From Lachnospiraceae bacterium (GTDB taxonomy: Bacteria; Bacillota; Clostridia; Lachnospirales; Lachnospiraceae): 64,000 nt of DNA. A model generated the notes under the pieces. The model saw nothing but the letters and a program-made list of their open reading frames with translations. It was not told the origin of the DNA and made no database searches. The stretch is taken from NCBI GenBank assembly GCA_022792335.1, contig JAAWAV010000008.1:62001-126000 (forward strand), written 5' to 3'. Both the position numbers and the translations under genes were made by a program. How positions within the stretch are numbered: position 1 is the stretch's first letter; each line of letters opens with the position of its first letter. Of the stretch, positions 42,584-51,479 are shown in pieces.

Positions 42584-45220
42584 TTACTGAATCTGGTCTT
42601 TTAAAACTTCCTGGACTTTCTGAAGGGCATCGGAAATTCCGGCCGGATTTTTTCCTCCGGCCTGAGCCATCCCTGGACGGCCGCCTCCGCCTCCGCCGAC
42701 GCATGTCGCCACTGCTTTGATCAGATTCCCCGCATGGGCTCCCTTTTTCTGGGCTCCTTCTGTGGCTGTCGCCATCAGATTGACCTTCCCGCCCTGTTCA
42801 GAAATCAGGATTACGACACCTTCTCCAAGCTTTTCTTTCATCTGGTCGCCCAGATTCCGAAGACCGTTCATATCCACGTCTTTTAGAGAGGTCGCCAATA
42901 CTTTTATACCCTTTATTTCCGTGACCTGATCCATCACGTCGCCCATCGCGTCTTTGGCAAGTTTATCTTTCAGCTTTTCATTTTCCGAATGGAGGGATTT
43001 GATTTCCTCCTGTAACGCTTCGATTTTTTTCACCAGACTGGAGGGTTCCGTCTTGGCGGCTCTGGCCGCGTGTCGAAGCTCGTCCTCCAGATCCTTATAA
43101 TAACGGACCACGCCCTTTCCGGTCAATGCCTCAATCCTCCGAACACCGGCTGCGATTCCGGCCTCAGAGACAATTTTAAAAGTGGCGATCGCCGCCGTGT
43201 TGGATACGTGAGTCCCTCCGCAAAGTTCTTTGGAAAAGTCTCCCATGGATACAACCCGAACCGTATCTCCATATTTTTCCCCGAAAAGCGCCATAGCGCC
43301 GGCTTTTTTCGCCTCTTCCAGGGTCATAACCTCCGTAGTTACAGGAACGGCTTTTGCGATTTCCTCAGAAACCAGTTCCTCCACCCGCTCTAACTCTTCT
43401 TGCGTCATGGCAGAAAAGTGAGTGAAATCAAACCGCAATCTGTCGGCCGCCACAAAAGAGCCGGCCTGCTCCACATGGCCGCCCAGAACAATCCGAAGGG
43501 CTTTTTGCAACAGATGAGTGGCACTGTGATTTTTGCAGGTCTCGGTCCTGTTTTCCGGATCTACTTTCATGGTCACTCTGTCGCCCAGCCGGAACATCCC
43601 TTTTGTCACAGTTCCAATATGTCCTGTTTTTCCGCCCTGAAGTTTAATGACATCTTTTACTGTAAAAGCGGCATCCTTTGTATAAATCACGCCCAAATCG
43701 GCCTTCTGGCCTCCCATGGTGGCGTAGAAAGGCGTCCGATCCGTAATGACAGTTCCCATCTGACCGTCAGTCAGCGCTTCGACAATTTCCTCCTCGGTGG
43801 TAAGAGCCGTCACTGCCCCTTCATCCTCCAGAGTCCCATATCCGGTAAATTCTGTGGTAAGGCCCGCGTCCAGATTCTGATAAATATCCTCGCGGCCCAT
43901 GTAATTGCTTTTCTTTCTGGAGCTTCTGGCCATTTTGCGCTGCACGTCCATGGCGTTTGCAAAGCCCTTTTCATCCACCGAAAAGCCCCTTTCCTCCAGG
44001 ATCTCGCGAGTCAGATCCAGGGGAAAACCATACGTATCATAAAGTCGGAAAGCATCCTCGCCGGAAAGCTCCGTTTTTCCCTCTTTTTTCAGTGTTTCTT
44101 CCAGAACGCCTAAAATGGCAAGACCCTGGTCAATGGTCTTGTTAAATTTATCTTCCTCCTCCGTTAAAACGCGGAAGATCATTTCTTTCTTTTCGTCTAA
44201 CTCCGGATATCCGTCCTTTGACAGGGAAATGACTGTCTCGGAAAGCTTCGCCAGAAATTTACCTTCAATTCCAAGAAGTCTGCCATGACGGGCAGCTCGG
44301 CGAAGAAGTCTCCGGAGTACATACCCTCTCCCCTCGTTGGAGGGCATAATGCCGTCGGAGATCATAAAGGTACAGGAACGAATATGGTCCGTAATCAAAC
44401 GAAGGGAGACGTCTTTTTTCTCATCCTGTTGATAAGAAATCCCTGCAAAACCGGCCACCGTATCTAAAAGGGCCTTGACCGTATCCACCGCAAAAATAGA
44501 ATCCACGTCCTGAACCACCACGGCCAGACGCTCTAACCCCATCCCTGTATCAATATTTTTCTGTTCCAAAGTCGTATAGTGATCCTGCCCGTCGTTGTTA
44601 AACTGGGTAAAGACGTTGTTCCAGACCTCGATATAACGGTCACAGTCGCAACCTACTGTACAACCCGGCTTTCCACAGCCGTATTTTTCTCCCCGGTCAT
44701 AATAAATTTCCGAACAGGGACCGCAGGGGCCGGCTCCATGCTCCCAGAAATTATCCTCTTTGCCGAACTTAAAGATCCGATCGGCAGGGATGCCGATCTC
44801 CTGATTCCAGATGGCAAAGGCTTCGTCATCCTCCAGATAGACAGACGGATACAGACGATCCGCTGAAAGTCCAACCACTTCCGTCAGAAACTCCCAGGAC
44901 CAGTGAATGGCTTCCCGCTTAAAATAATCTCCGAAAGAAAAATTACCCAGCATCTCAAAAAAAGTGCCGTGACGGGCAGTTTTCCCTACGTTTTCAATAT
45001 CTCCTGTACGGATACACTTCTGACAAGTGGTCACCCGCTTTCTGGGGGGGATTTCCTGTCCGGTAAAATAAGGCTTTAAAGGCGCCATACCTGAATTGAT
45101 CAGCAGAAGGCTGTTATCATTATGGGGCACAAGGGAAAAACTCTTCATCGCCAGATGTCCCTTGCTCTCAAAAAATTTCAGGAACATCCGTCTTAACTGG
45201 TTTACACCATACGCTGTCAC
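42584..45220 (-). CDS. alaS: Alanyl-tRNA synthetase
   Basis: 878 residues. Class II catalytic core (YGVNQLRRMFLKFFESKGH; NSGMAPLKPYFTG), the editing domain zinc motifs HSATHLLQKAL and CGGTHVSNTAAI, and a C-terminal C-Ala/DHHA1 domain ending in the glycine-rich GGGGGGRPGMAQAGG. It charges tRNA-Ala and clears Ser/Gly mischarging. The start is GTG 45220 with AAGGAAGGGG upstream, inside the end of a small ORF. No T-box fits in the 110-base leader region. Confidence 0.97.
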   Translation of the reverse strand: MTAYGVNQLRRMFLKFFESKGHLAMKSFSLVPHNDNSLLLINSGMAPLKPYFTGQEIPPRKRVTTCQKCIRTGDIENVGKTARHGTFFEMLGNFSFGDYFKREAIHWSWEFLTEVVGLSADRLYPSVYLEDDEAFAIWNQEIGIPADRIFKFGKEDNFWEHGAGPCGPCSEIYYDRGEKYGCGKPGCTVGCDCDRYIEVWNNVFTQFNNDGQDHYTTLEQKNIDTGMGLERLAVVVQDVDSIFAVDTVKALLDTVAGFAGISYQQDEKKDVSLRLITDHIRSCTFMISDGIMPSNEGRGYVLRRLLRRAARHGRLLGIEGKFLAKLSETVISLSKDGYPELDEKKEMIFRVLTEEEDKFNKTIDQGLAILGVLEETLKKEGKTELSGEDAFRLYDTYGFPLDLTREILEERGFSVDEKGFANAMDVQRKMARSSRKKSNYMGREDIYQNLDAGLTTEFTGYGTLEDEGAVTALTTEEEIVEALTDGQMGTVITDRTPFYATMGGQKADLGVIYTKDAAFTVKDVIKLQGGKTGHIGTVTKGMFRLGDRVTMKVDPENRTETCKNHSATHLLQKALRIVLGGHVEQAGSFVAADRLRFDFTHFSAMTQEELERVEELVSEEIAKAVPVTTEVMTLEEAKKAGAMALFGEKYGDTVRVVSMGDFSKELCGGTHVSNTAAIATFKIVSEAGIAAGVRRIEALTGKGVVRYYKDLEDELRHAARAAKTEPSSLVKKIEALQEEIKSLHSENEKLKDKLAKDAMGDVMDQVTEIKGIKVLATSLKDVDMNGLRNLGDQMKEKLGEGVVILISEQGGKVNLMATATEGAQKKGAHAGNLIKAVATCVGGGGGGRPGMAQAGGKNPAGISDALQKVQEVLKDQIQ

Positions 45221-45222
45221 AA

Positions 45223-45351
45223 TTATTCCCCTTCCTTTGTATTCTTATGCTTTCTCAGCTTAATCCCGCATACAATACCGCCAAAAGCAATCGCGCCCAG
45301 AAAAACAAACTTCACTGCCATTTGATAAATCTCTGAAAAAAACGCTCCCAT
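45223..45351 (-). CDS. 42-residue membrane protein encoded directly upstream of alaS
   Basis: Absent from the track because of its length; translated by hand. ATG 45351 has TAGGAGGAA a few bases upstream, a strong ribosome site. The product has one hydrophobic segment (VKFVFLGAIAFGGIVCGI) flanked by an acidic/amphipathic start and a basic KLRKHKNTKE tail. Its last codons hold the alaS ribosome site, so translation of the two is probably coupled. Function is unknown. Confidence 0.7.
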   Translation of the reverse strand: MGAFFSEIYQMAVKFVFLGAIAFGGIVCGIKLRKHKNTKEGE

Positions 45352-45464
45352 GGAAATTCCTCCTATGCAATCGCTGTAAGTTTTATTTTGTGAAAATCTG
45401 TATAAAACGTCAGTTCACCTATCTTCCTATCCTATCACAAAGCGAAAGCTTTCGCAAGTAAATT
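45352..45464 (-). promoter_or_regulatory. Promoter/terminator gap before the alaS unit
   Basis: On the minus strand GCGAAAGCTTTCGC, a perfect 14-bp palindrome followed by TTTGTG, probably ends the kinase-cluster transcript. The remaining bases should carry the alaS promoter; no clear -10/-35 pair was found. Confidence 0.45.
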
Positions 45465-46484
45465 CTAAGAACTGGAATCTACCTGTTCCGATTCTCCCAC
45501 ATAAGTCACAATCTGGTGGCGCTGTGTAAGAATATTCCGGATCACCGCCTGATTTTCCATGGGCGAGAGGACTAAGTCGAACTGGGAATAAAAACGATTC
45601 TCCGCCGGATCTTTCCAACGGGAAGCACAGGTCAGCACATACTGGTAATCTTCTGTTATCCACTGTTCCACAGGTGTCAGATATTCATATCCGTTTTCGT
45701 AAATCATAGAATACCTTTTTCCGGTAACAGGATTGGTAAAGAAATTGGTTTTTAAGAAACTGGCTAAATAGGAAAGAAACATTTCTACATAGCTGGAATT
45801 GCCCGTCTGCTGATTGTAGACGGAGAGTATTATATCCAGGGCGATTGCATTTTCCCATCCGGCCGTCGGATTATAATCGGCGCAAAAACGGATGGGAAGC
45901 CCTGTCCTGCCGTCCATATAAAGAAACACAATACAACCGCGGCTGGTAAAATCCGCCACCCAGACAGAAGCCGACGGGTGAGTCTTATCAGCACGAAAAT
46001 GCAGGTTGATTTCTCCTTCCACTTGATACAAATATTCTGTGGGGGCGGAGGAATTAACTATTTCCAGAAACTGGCGGGCTTGTTCCATGGCTTGTTCTCG
46101 GGAAAGTTCAATTTCTTTTATGGGCTCCCGTTCCAGGGACTCTCCGTAATAACTCCCATACTGTTTTAGGGAAAGCTCAGACAGAAGCTGGAGCCGTTCT
46201 GTATCATTTAACTGGTTTCCGTCTAAAAGAATGTCATTTAGAAAGACATTCTCTGCATTGGTCTGTGTTTCCGTTTTAAAAAAGGCCTCCGTTTCTGTTG
46301 CCCCTGAAGATTGCCAGGCAGGATCCTCCACACAGACGGCCTCTCCATATCGTCTTCCGTCAAAATTTTCGAGAAATTCTTGTACCACCCACATGCCGAA
46401 ACTGCTGATGAGCAACAGGGACAGGAGCAGGCCAAGTACTGCCAGTAGATATCGGAGTCTTTGTTTTAGTTTTTCATCTGTCAT
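45465..46484 (-). CDS. Exported/membrane-anchored protein of unknown function, two-component cluster
   Basis: 339 residues from ATG 46484, preceded by GGGAGGAGGG. The track's start is 213 bases upstream inside the kinase gene and is rejected. One membrane helix (about residues 10-35) is followed by an acidic extracytoplasmic region with RYLLAVLGLLLSLLLISSFG at the helix. I recognise no domain. The ATG lies 11 bases inside the kinase gene, so it is coupled to the regulator/kinase pair and may be a sensor accessory or an output protein. Confidence 0.7.
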   Translation of the reverse strand: MTDEKLKQRLRYLLAVLGLLLSLLLISSFGMWVVQEFLENFDGRRYGEAVCVEDPAWQSSGATETEAFFKTETQTNAENVFLNDILLDGNQLNDTERLQLLSELSLKQYGSYYGESLEREPIKEIELSREQAMEQARQFLEIVNSSAPTEYLYQVEGEINLHFRADKTHPSASVWVADFTSRGCIVFLYMDGRTGLPIRFCADYNPTAGWENAIALDIILSVYNQQTGNSSYVEMFLSYLASFLKTNFFTNPVTGKRYSMIYENGYEYLTPVEQWITEDYQYVLTCASRWKDPAENRFYSQFDLVLSPMENQAVIRNILTQRHQIVTYVGESEQVDSSS

Positions 46485-47832
46485 GTCTGTCCCTCCTCCC
46501 CGGAATCCATATGGTGACTGTAGTGCCCTTCCCCTCCCTGCTGTAGAAGCGCAGGGAAGTTTTGTGGAGAGTTGCAATTTTTTTGCAGAGGGCCAATCCC
46601 AGCCCGGCGCCGTTTTGCTTTCTGCTTCTGGATTTATCCACCATATAAAATGCTTCCTGAATATGGGAGAGACTCTCAGAAGGAATCCCCCTTCCATCGT
46701 CGCTGACGGAAATCTGATAGCCTCCCTCTTTTGGTTCTCCTTTCAGGAAAATCCGGCGGCTCCCGGCCTTTTTTGCATTGTCAATCAGATTGATGACCAG
46801 TGTTTTCATCAGATCCCATTCCGCGTTCAAACATCCTTCATTTCCGGAAATGAAAAGCATTTTTTCTCCATCCTCAAAAAAGGGTTTTACGGTTTCTGAA
46901 ATATCCTGAAAAAATTCTTCTGACGGGATTTCTTCAAAACAGAACGCTTCATTTTCCAGTGCAATAAGGCGCATCATCTTTTTGGCCAGAGCTTCCAGGC
47001 GCATCCCTTCATTTAAAATATAACTGGCGGCTTCCTTCGTCTCCCGTCTGGAAAGCTCTTTCTGGTACAGAGTATCGGCGTATCCGATGATGGCTGTCAT
47101 GGGAGTTTTGATCTCATGGGAAAAATCTCCCATAAACTGTTCCTTTCTCACAGCTTCCAGCTTTAGCTCCTCCACCTTCTGCTCAATGGCTTTTGCCATT
47201 TGATTAAAGGAACGAGCCAGTTCGCCGATTTCATCCTTTCCTGTCTCTTTTACCCGCCCAGTATACTCTCCCATGGCAATTTTATCTGCAGAACGCTGAA
47301 GCCGTTTCAAAGGTTTGACAAGGATATAGGAAATTACGGCCGCTAGAAGGCCGCAGATAAGGAGAGCCGCGTAAATATAATAGCTGTACTGTTGCTCCAG
47401 CAGCGCCCTGTCCTCATAGATATGAGAGATATCTGTCGCTGTTTTTAAAATCTGCATGGTTTCCCCGGAAGGAAGCTCGCCAGCGACAAACAGCGTATGA
47501 GTTCCATCTGCCTTCCGGACAACATAAGTAATCTGCCCGGACTGTTCCATTCCGGAGGAAGCCTCGGAAAGGGCGGCGGAAAAGTCAGAATAAAGGATTT
47601 CTCCTTCTGCACTCAGAAGAAGCATCTTCCGTTCTCCAAGCTGCCCGGCTCCCATGTGGGCGCCGCCCATATAAGTGGCCATACGGATAAACTGAAACTG
47701 TTCCAGTTCATGGGTGATTTCCTGATCCAGGGCCTGCTCAAAACTTTGCGAGACCATGCAGTACTCCACACTGCACAGGGCCAGAATCAGTACCAGAAGA
47801 AAGGAAAAAAAAATTTTTATAAACAGCCGCAT
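46474..47832 (-). CDS. Sensor histidine kinase (HAMP, HisKA, HATPase_c)
   Basis: 452 residues. Two membrane helices (about 5-25 and 152-174) enclose an outer sensor of about 125 residues. HAMP (about 175-225) is followed by HisKA with FSHEIKTPMTAIIGYAD and by HATPase_c with NLIDNAKKAGS and SDDGRGIP. It pairs with the OmpR-type regulator 4 bases upstream. The EnvZ/PhoR-like architecture suggests envelope sensing; the signal is unknown. Confidence 0.93.
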   Translation of the reverse strand: MRLFIKIFFSFLLVLILALCSVEYCMVSQSFEQALDQEITHELEQFQFIRMATYMGGAHMGAGQLGERKMLLLSAEGEILYSDFSAALSEASSGMEQSGQITYVVRKADGTHTLFVAGELPSGETMQILKTATDISHIYEDRALLEQQYSYYIYAALLICGLLAAVISYILVKPLKRLQRSADKIAMGEYTGRVKETGKDEIGELARSFNQMAKAIEQKVEELKLEAVRKEQFMGDFSHEIKTPMTAIIGYADTLYQKELSRRETKEAASYILNEGMRLEALAKKMMRLIALENEAFCFEEIPSEEFFQDISETVKPFFEDGEKMLFISGNEGCLNAEWDLMKTLVINLIDNAKKAGSRRIFLKGEPKEGGYQISVSDDGRGIPSESLSHIQEAFYMVDKSRSRKQNGAGLGLALCKKIATLHKTSLRFYSREGKGTTVTIWIPGRRDRHDR

Positions 47833-47836
47833 TCTG

Positions 47837-48490
47837 TCAGACCTCCAGCCGGTACCCTACCCGAAACACCGTCCGAATCCGTTCCTCCCAGCCAAGTTTT
47901 TTCCGAAGTCTCTGAATATGGCAGTCCAGAGTCCTTGTCTCTCCTGTATAAAGCTCATTCCAGACAGTCTCGTAAAGTTGTGATCTGGAAAGAGCTACGT
48001 TTTTATGCTGGATAAGCTCCACCAAAAGCCCGTATTCTTTGGCAGTCAGGGAAACGGGGACTTCGTTTTTGGTAACAGTCCTCCCTTCAAAATCCACTGT
48101 GACGTCGTCAAGAGTCAGCGTCTGTCCATGACTGCCGCTTCTTCGAAGAACAGCCTCGACTCTGGCAGAAAGCTCACTGACCTGAAAGGGTTTGGTAATG
48201 TAATCGTCAGCCCCCAGTTTTAAACCGTAGACCCGTTCCGAAACACGGCCTTTGGCCGTTACAAAGATAACCGGAATTCCCAGAGGGCGTATGTATTCCA
48301 AAAGTTCATAGCCATTTAAACCTGGAAGCATGATGTCAAGTAAAATTAGCGAATAGGAAGCTTTCTCAATTTGTTTTGCACCGTCCGTCCCTGTCCGTAC
48401 CCAGTCGCACAGATACCCTTCCGATAACAACGTTCGACACATCAAGATTCCGATGGCTTCTTCATCCTCCACGATTAGAATTTTTTTCAT
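47837..48490 (-). CDS. OmpR/PhoB-family response regulator
   Basis: 217 residues. The receiver domain has acidic EDEE at the start, LLDIMLPGLNG (phosphoryl Asp near residue 52) and the conserved VTAKG and KPF motifs. The C-terminal winged helix (VPVSLTAKEYGLLVELIQHKN; RTLDCHIQRLRKKL) binds DNA. It is the partner of the downstream kinase and begins the cluster. GGGAG lies before the ATG. Target genes cannot be read from this window. Confidence 0.95.
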   Translation of the reverse strand: MKKILIVEDEEAIGILMCRTLLSEGYLCDWVRTGTDGAKQIEKASYSLILLDIMLPGLNGYELLEYIRPLGIPVIFVTAKGRVSERVYGLKLGADDYITKPFQVSELSARVEAVLRRSGSHGQTLTLDDVTVDFEGRTVTKNEVPVSLTAKEYGLLVELIQHKNVALSRSQLYETVWNELYTGETRTLDCHIQRLRKKLGWEERIRTVFRVGYRLEV

Positions 48491-48563
48491 CTTCTGTCGC
48501 TCCCTTCTGTCTGCATAATTCTAACACAGAGATGTATACGAATTGTAAAATTTTCGAACTTTT

Positions 48564-49280
48564 TCAAAAAATATTAGAATGATATTTCTGAATCTTCTCT
48601 CTGTAAGGTTCTGATTCCGGAGCAGAGCAAAGCCGGTCTATCACGGAAAAATCTCCCCAGACATGCATGGGAAAGACGGCGTCCGTATCGGTAATCCTCA
48701 TGAAATAATCTAACCCCCAGAAATATCGTTCCTCCTGTCTGGGATCCAGAGGTACGAAGGCAACGTCAAAGTGTCGACCTTTGATCTTTTCCATTTCAGC
48801 CTGAAATCGTCTTGTCATATCCTGATATTCCTGGTCTGTCTCCCCAATCCAGGTCCACCAGTTCAAATCTCCGGCATGATACAGGCTTTTTCCCTCATAC
48901 TCCAGAAGGAAAGCCACTCCTTCGTCAGTGGAAGCCAGTGTTTCCACAAAAAGAGGCTGTCCGTTCACCAGGCAAGACAGCTTCTGATTTTTCCCGATAT
49001 AGGTGATTTTAGAAGCTGTCTCCTCCGGTATTCCGATTCTCTTTCTGTAATTCTCACTCATTCGGATGTCCTTAGAAAGTATAAACCGGACGGAGGGATA
49101 TTCTTCTGCCAGCCGGAAGATGGACCGATCAAAATGATCGGAATGTCTGTGGCTGGCAAACACAATCAGTTCCTTTTCTTTTGGAAAAGAGGGAAGTTCC
49201 CCCGAAACATAATCAAACAGAAAAATTGCCCCTAACGTTTCTACAGAAAAGCTGCTGTGATGGATGTATGTGATTTTCAT
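48564..49280 (-). CDS. MBL-fold metallo-hydrolase
   Basis: 238 residues. The metal-binding HxHxDH motif is ASHRHSDHFD near residue 50, the next His is in YHAGDLNWW, and FPMHVWGD supplies a late ligand. The fold resembles UlaG-like/beta-lactamase-superfamily hydrolases; the substrate is unknown. Its ATG overlaps the M32 carboxypeptidase stop (ATGA), so both are probably co-translated. Confidence 0.87.
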   Translation of the reverse strand: MKITYIHHSSFSVETLGAIFLFDYVSGELPSFPKEKELIVFASHRHSDHFDRSIFRLAEEYPSVRFILSKDIRMSENYRKRIGIPEETASKITYIGKNQKLSCLVNGQPLFVETLASTDEGVAFLLEYEGKSLYHAGDLNWWTWIGETDQEYQDMTRRFQAEMEKIKGRHFDVAFVPLDPRQEERYFWGLDYFMRITDTDAVFPMHVWGDFSVIDRLCSAPESEPYREKIQKYHSNIF

Positions 49281-50782
49281 AATTCCCTTTCGTATTTTTT
49301 TCTCAGATAGTCGATATAGTAAGTTGGATTCAGTGATTCTCCGGTGACCTCCAAAAGCAGTTCCTCCATGCCTTTGGAAGATCCGAAACGATGGATGTGG
49401 GTTCTTAAATATCCGGTGATTGCATCCAGATTTCCCTGTTCCAGAAGCGCCTCCACATCCATTTCCCGGCTCATCTGTACATAAATCTGGGCGGCCATGG
49501 CATTTCCGAGGGCATAGGAGGGAAAATATCCAAACTCTCCCATGGCCCAGTGGATGTCCTGCAACACCCCTTCGGCGGATGTATTTGGCGCGACGCCTAA
49601 ATATTCCTCATACAGCCGGTTCCAAGCTTCCTCCAGATCAGAAACAGTCAGTTCTCCGGACAGAAGCTTTTTTTCCAGTTCATATCGCACGATGATGTGC
49701 AGACAGTAAGTCAGTTCGTCTGCTTCTGTGCGGATCACCCCAGCCTCCGAACGGTTGATGGCCCGGACAAACATATCCAGAGGAATTTTTTCCAGTTGAT
49801 CCGGAAAAAGTTTCTGAAGCTTTCCGTAAATAGGTTTCCAAAAGGCTCTGCTTCGGCCGAGAATATTTTCATAAAACCGAGACTGGGATTCATGAACCCC
49901 ACAGGTTCCGCTGCCAAGAAGAGTCTGTGTCACCCAGTCGTCGTTGCCCTGTTCAAAAATTCCGTGTCCTGCCTCATGGATGGTAGAAAAAATAGCGCTT
50001 TCCAGATTGTTTTTGTAGTAGTGGGTGGTAATCCGTACATCATCCTTATGGAGACTGGTGGTAAAGGGATGTTCGCTTTCCGAGAGAACTCCCCTGGAAA
50101 ACTGAAAGCCCAGATACGCCGCCAACCACTTGTTCCAGTGCCTCTGCTTATCCACATCAAAATTCTGAAACAGAAATCCACAGTTTGGAGGCTGTTCTTT
50201 ATTTTTCCGGAGCACTTCTTTTACCAGGGGAAGAAGTCCTTCTTTCAGTTTTTCAAAAAAACGGTCCAGCTTTTTTGTGGTAAATCCCTCCTCATAATCG
50301 GAAAGAAGGACATCATAGATCGACTGTCCTGGCTCTGCCCGATAAGAAGCAAATGCTTTGCGCATCTGTAAAATCTCTTCCAGTACTGGAGCGAATGCTG
50401 AAAAGTCATTTTGCTTTTTGGCAAGGCTCCATCGCTGTACGGAAACTGCCGTCAGTTCCGAAAACCGTCTGTATTCTTCCGGTGGAATGGAAACAAGTTT
50501 CTTCCGTTCTTTTTCCACCCGCCATAGCAATGTCCGTTTTTCCGGAGACAAGCCCTCCAGAACTTTTATCTGCAAAAGAAGTTCTTCCAGTTCATCTCCA
50601 GCCAGAAGCTCCTGATAAGCAGAGGAAAGGGCGCCGTAAGCTTTGGCTGTCCGCATCGACGCGGCCTCCGGCGCAAGTGTTTCGTTGTCCCAGTCAAACA
50701 GCGTAAGCGCCGCCCGTATGGCGTTTTCCCTTTCCAAAAAATCGGAAAATTTCTGCCGGACATCCGAGTATTGTTCCTCCAT
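49277..50782 (-). CDS. M32 family metallocarboxypeptidase
   Basis: 501 residues from ATG 50782, which has GGAGG close upstream; the track adds 21 residues lacking a ribosome site. The zinc motif HEAGHGIFEQG lies near residue 265, followed by ESQSRFYENILGRS and the family motif IRTEADELTYCLHII. These mark the M32 (thermostable carboxypeptidase 1) family. It removes C-terminal residues from peptides in the cytoplasm. It is coupled to the MBL-fold gene. Confidence 0.95.
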   Translation of the reverse strand: MEEQYSDVRQKFSDFLERENAIRAALTLFDWDNETLAPEAASMRTAKAYGALSSAYQELLAGDELEELLLQIKVLEGLSPEKRTLLWRVEKERKKLVSIPPEEYRRFSELTAVSVQRWSLAKKQNDFSAFAPVLEEILQMRKAFASYRAEPGQSIYDVLLSDYEEGFTTKKLDRFFEKLKEGLLPLVKEVLRKNKEQPPNCGFLFQNFDVDKQRHWNKWLAAYLGFQFSRGVLSESEHPFTTSLHKDDVRITTHYYKNNLESAIFSTIHEAGHGIFEQGNDDWVTQTLLGSGTCGVHESQSRFYENILGRSRAFWKPIYGKLQKLFPDQLEKIPLDMFVRAINRSEAGVIRTEADELTYCLHIIVRYELEKKLLSGELTVSDLEEAWNRLYEEYLGVAPNTSAEGVLQDIHWAMGEFGYFPSYALGNAMAAQIYVQMSREMDVEALLEQGNLDAITGYLRTHIHRFGSSKGMEELLLEVTGESLNPTYYIDYLRKKYEREL

Positions 50783-50902
50783 AAAGTTCCTCCATCTCAA
50801 TAAAATTCCAGGCGTTAAGTGGCTGGGATCACAGAATATTTCCAAGCAGAGTACCCTGTCAGGCTTTCTGCCCGGCCGTCAATACGCGTATCGTCAATGG
50901 TA

Positions 50903-50934
50903 AATGAAGAGGACGCTTCTGCATCCTCTTCATT
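50903..50934. terminator. Hairpin between NUDIX and M32 genes
   Basis: An 11-bp stem, AATGAAGAGGA / TCCTCTTCATT, with a 10-base loop, lies downstream of the NUDIX stop. The U-tract is short on either strand, so terminator strength is uncertain. Confidence 0.55.
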
Positions 50935-50952
50935 ATTGTATCCTGTTTTCAA

Positions 50953-51402
50953 TTAATCATTCTTGCCGCTCCAGAGACTTTTTTTCTTCAGATCCAGATA
51001 TTCATGATAAGCTTTTTCCACAATCTGCTTTTCATTCTGAAATTTCAGTAAATGGTAGGCTTCATAAAATTTATAATACCCGGAATCCAGAAAATATTCC
51101 TCTCGCTGTGGTTTGCTGTAGTAACTGTCAGCCATCATTAAATACCAGTGAACATCTTTTTCCACCGTATCCTGCGGAACATGAAACGAATACTGGCTTT
51201 TTCCAATATACTTAATGATGGACGCATGAACGCCCGTTTCTTCTTTTACCTCACGAAGCGCCGTCTCTTCCCGAGACTCGTCTGCCTCTACAGTTCCTTT
51301 CGGCAGCACCCAGCCCTCATACTTATTTTTATAATTTTTGTAGAGAACAAGGATTTTCCCCCGAAATATAACCACACCGCCGCAGCTCGTTGCTTCAATC
51401 AT
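50953..51402 (-). CDS. NUDIX hydrolase
   Basis: 149 residues. The Nudix box reads GTVEADESREETALREVKEETGV, matching GX5EX7REUXEEXGU. An ADP-ribose/nucleotide pyrophosphatase-type activity is likely; substrate unresolved. GCCGGVVIF-type start strands and the box are intact. AGGAGG lies seven bases before the ATG, and it has a separate consensus-like promoter. Monocistronic between a PBP and a hairpin. Confidence 0.9.
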   Translation of the reverse strand: MIEATSCGGVVIFRGKILVLYKNYKNKYEGWVLPKGTVEADESREETALREVKEETGVHASIIKYIGKSQYSFHVPQDTVEKDVHWYLMMADSYYSKPQREEYFLDSGYYKFYEAYHLLKFQNEKQIVEKAYHEYLDLKKKSLWSGKND

Positions 51403-51443
51403 CGCAATTCCTCCTGGTCCTGGTGTGAAAGATTATTGTTCCT

Positions 51444-51472
51444 AGTATACCCTATTTCAGAAAAAGACGCAA
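51444..51472 (-). promoter_or_regulatory. Sigma-A type promoter of the NUDIX gene
   Basis: On the minus strand, TTGCGT (51472-51467), a 17-base spacer and TATACT (51449-51444), about 40 bases before the ATG. Confidence 0.7.
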
Positions 51473-51479
51473 GGTACGG

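Noticed and set aside
43400-44113. 237-codon plus-strand ORF
   Set aside because: Lies fully antisense to alaS, whose protein motifs are intact; no ribosome site or recognised domain.
45352-45464. T-box riboswitch upstream of alaS
   Set aside because: The gap is too short and lacks the T-box sequence; only a palindrome is seen.
46231-46899. 222-codon plus-strand ORF
   Set aside because: Antisense to the kinase and exported protein genes.
49697-50371. 224-codon plus-strand ORF
   Set aside because: Antisense shadow of the M32 carboxypeptidase gene.
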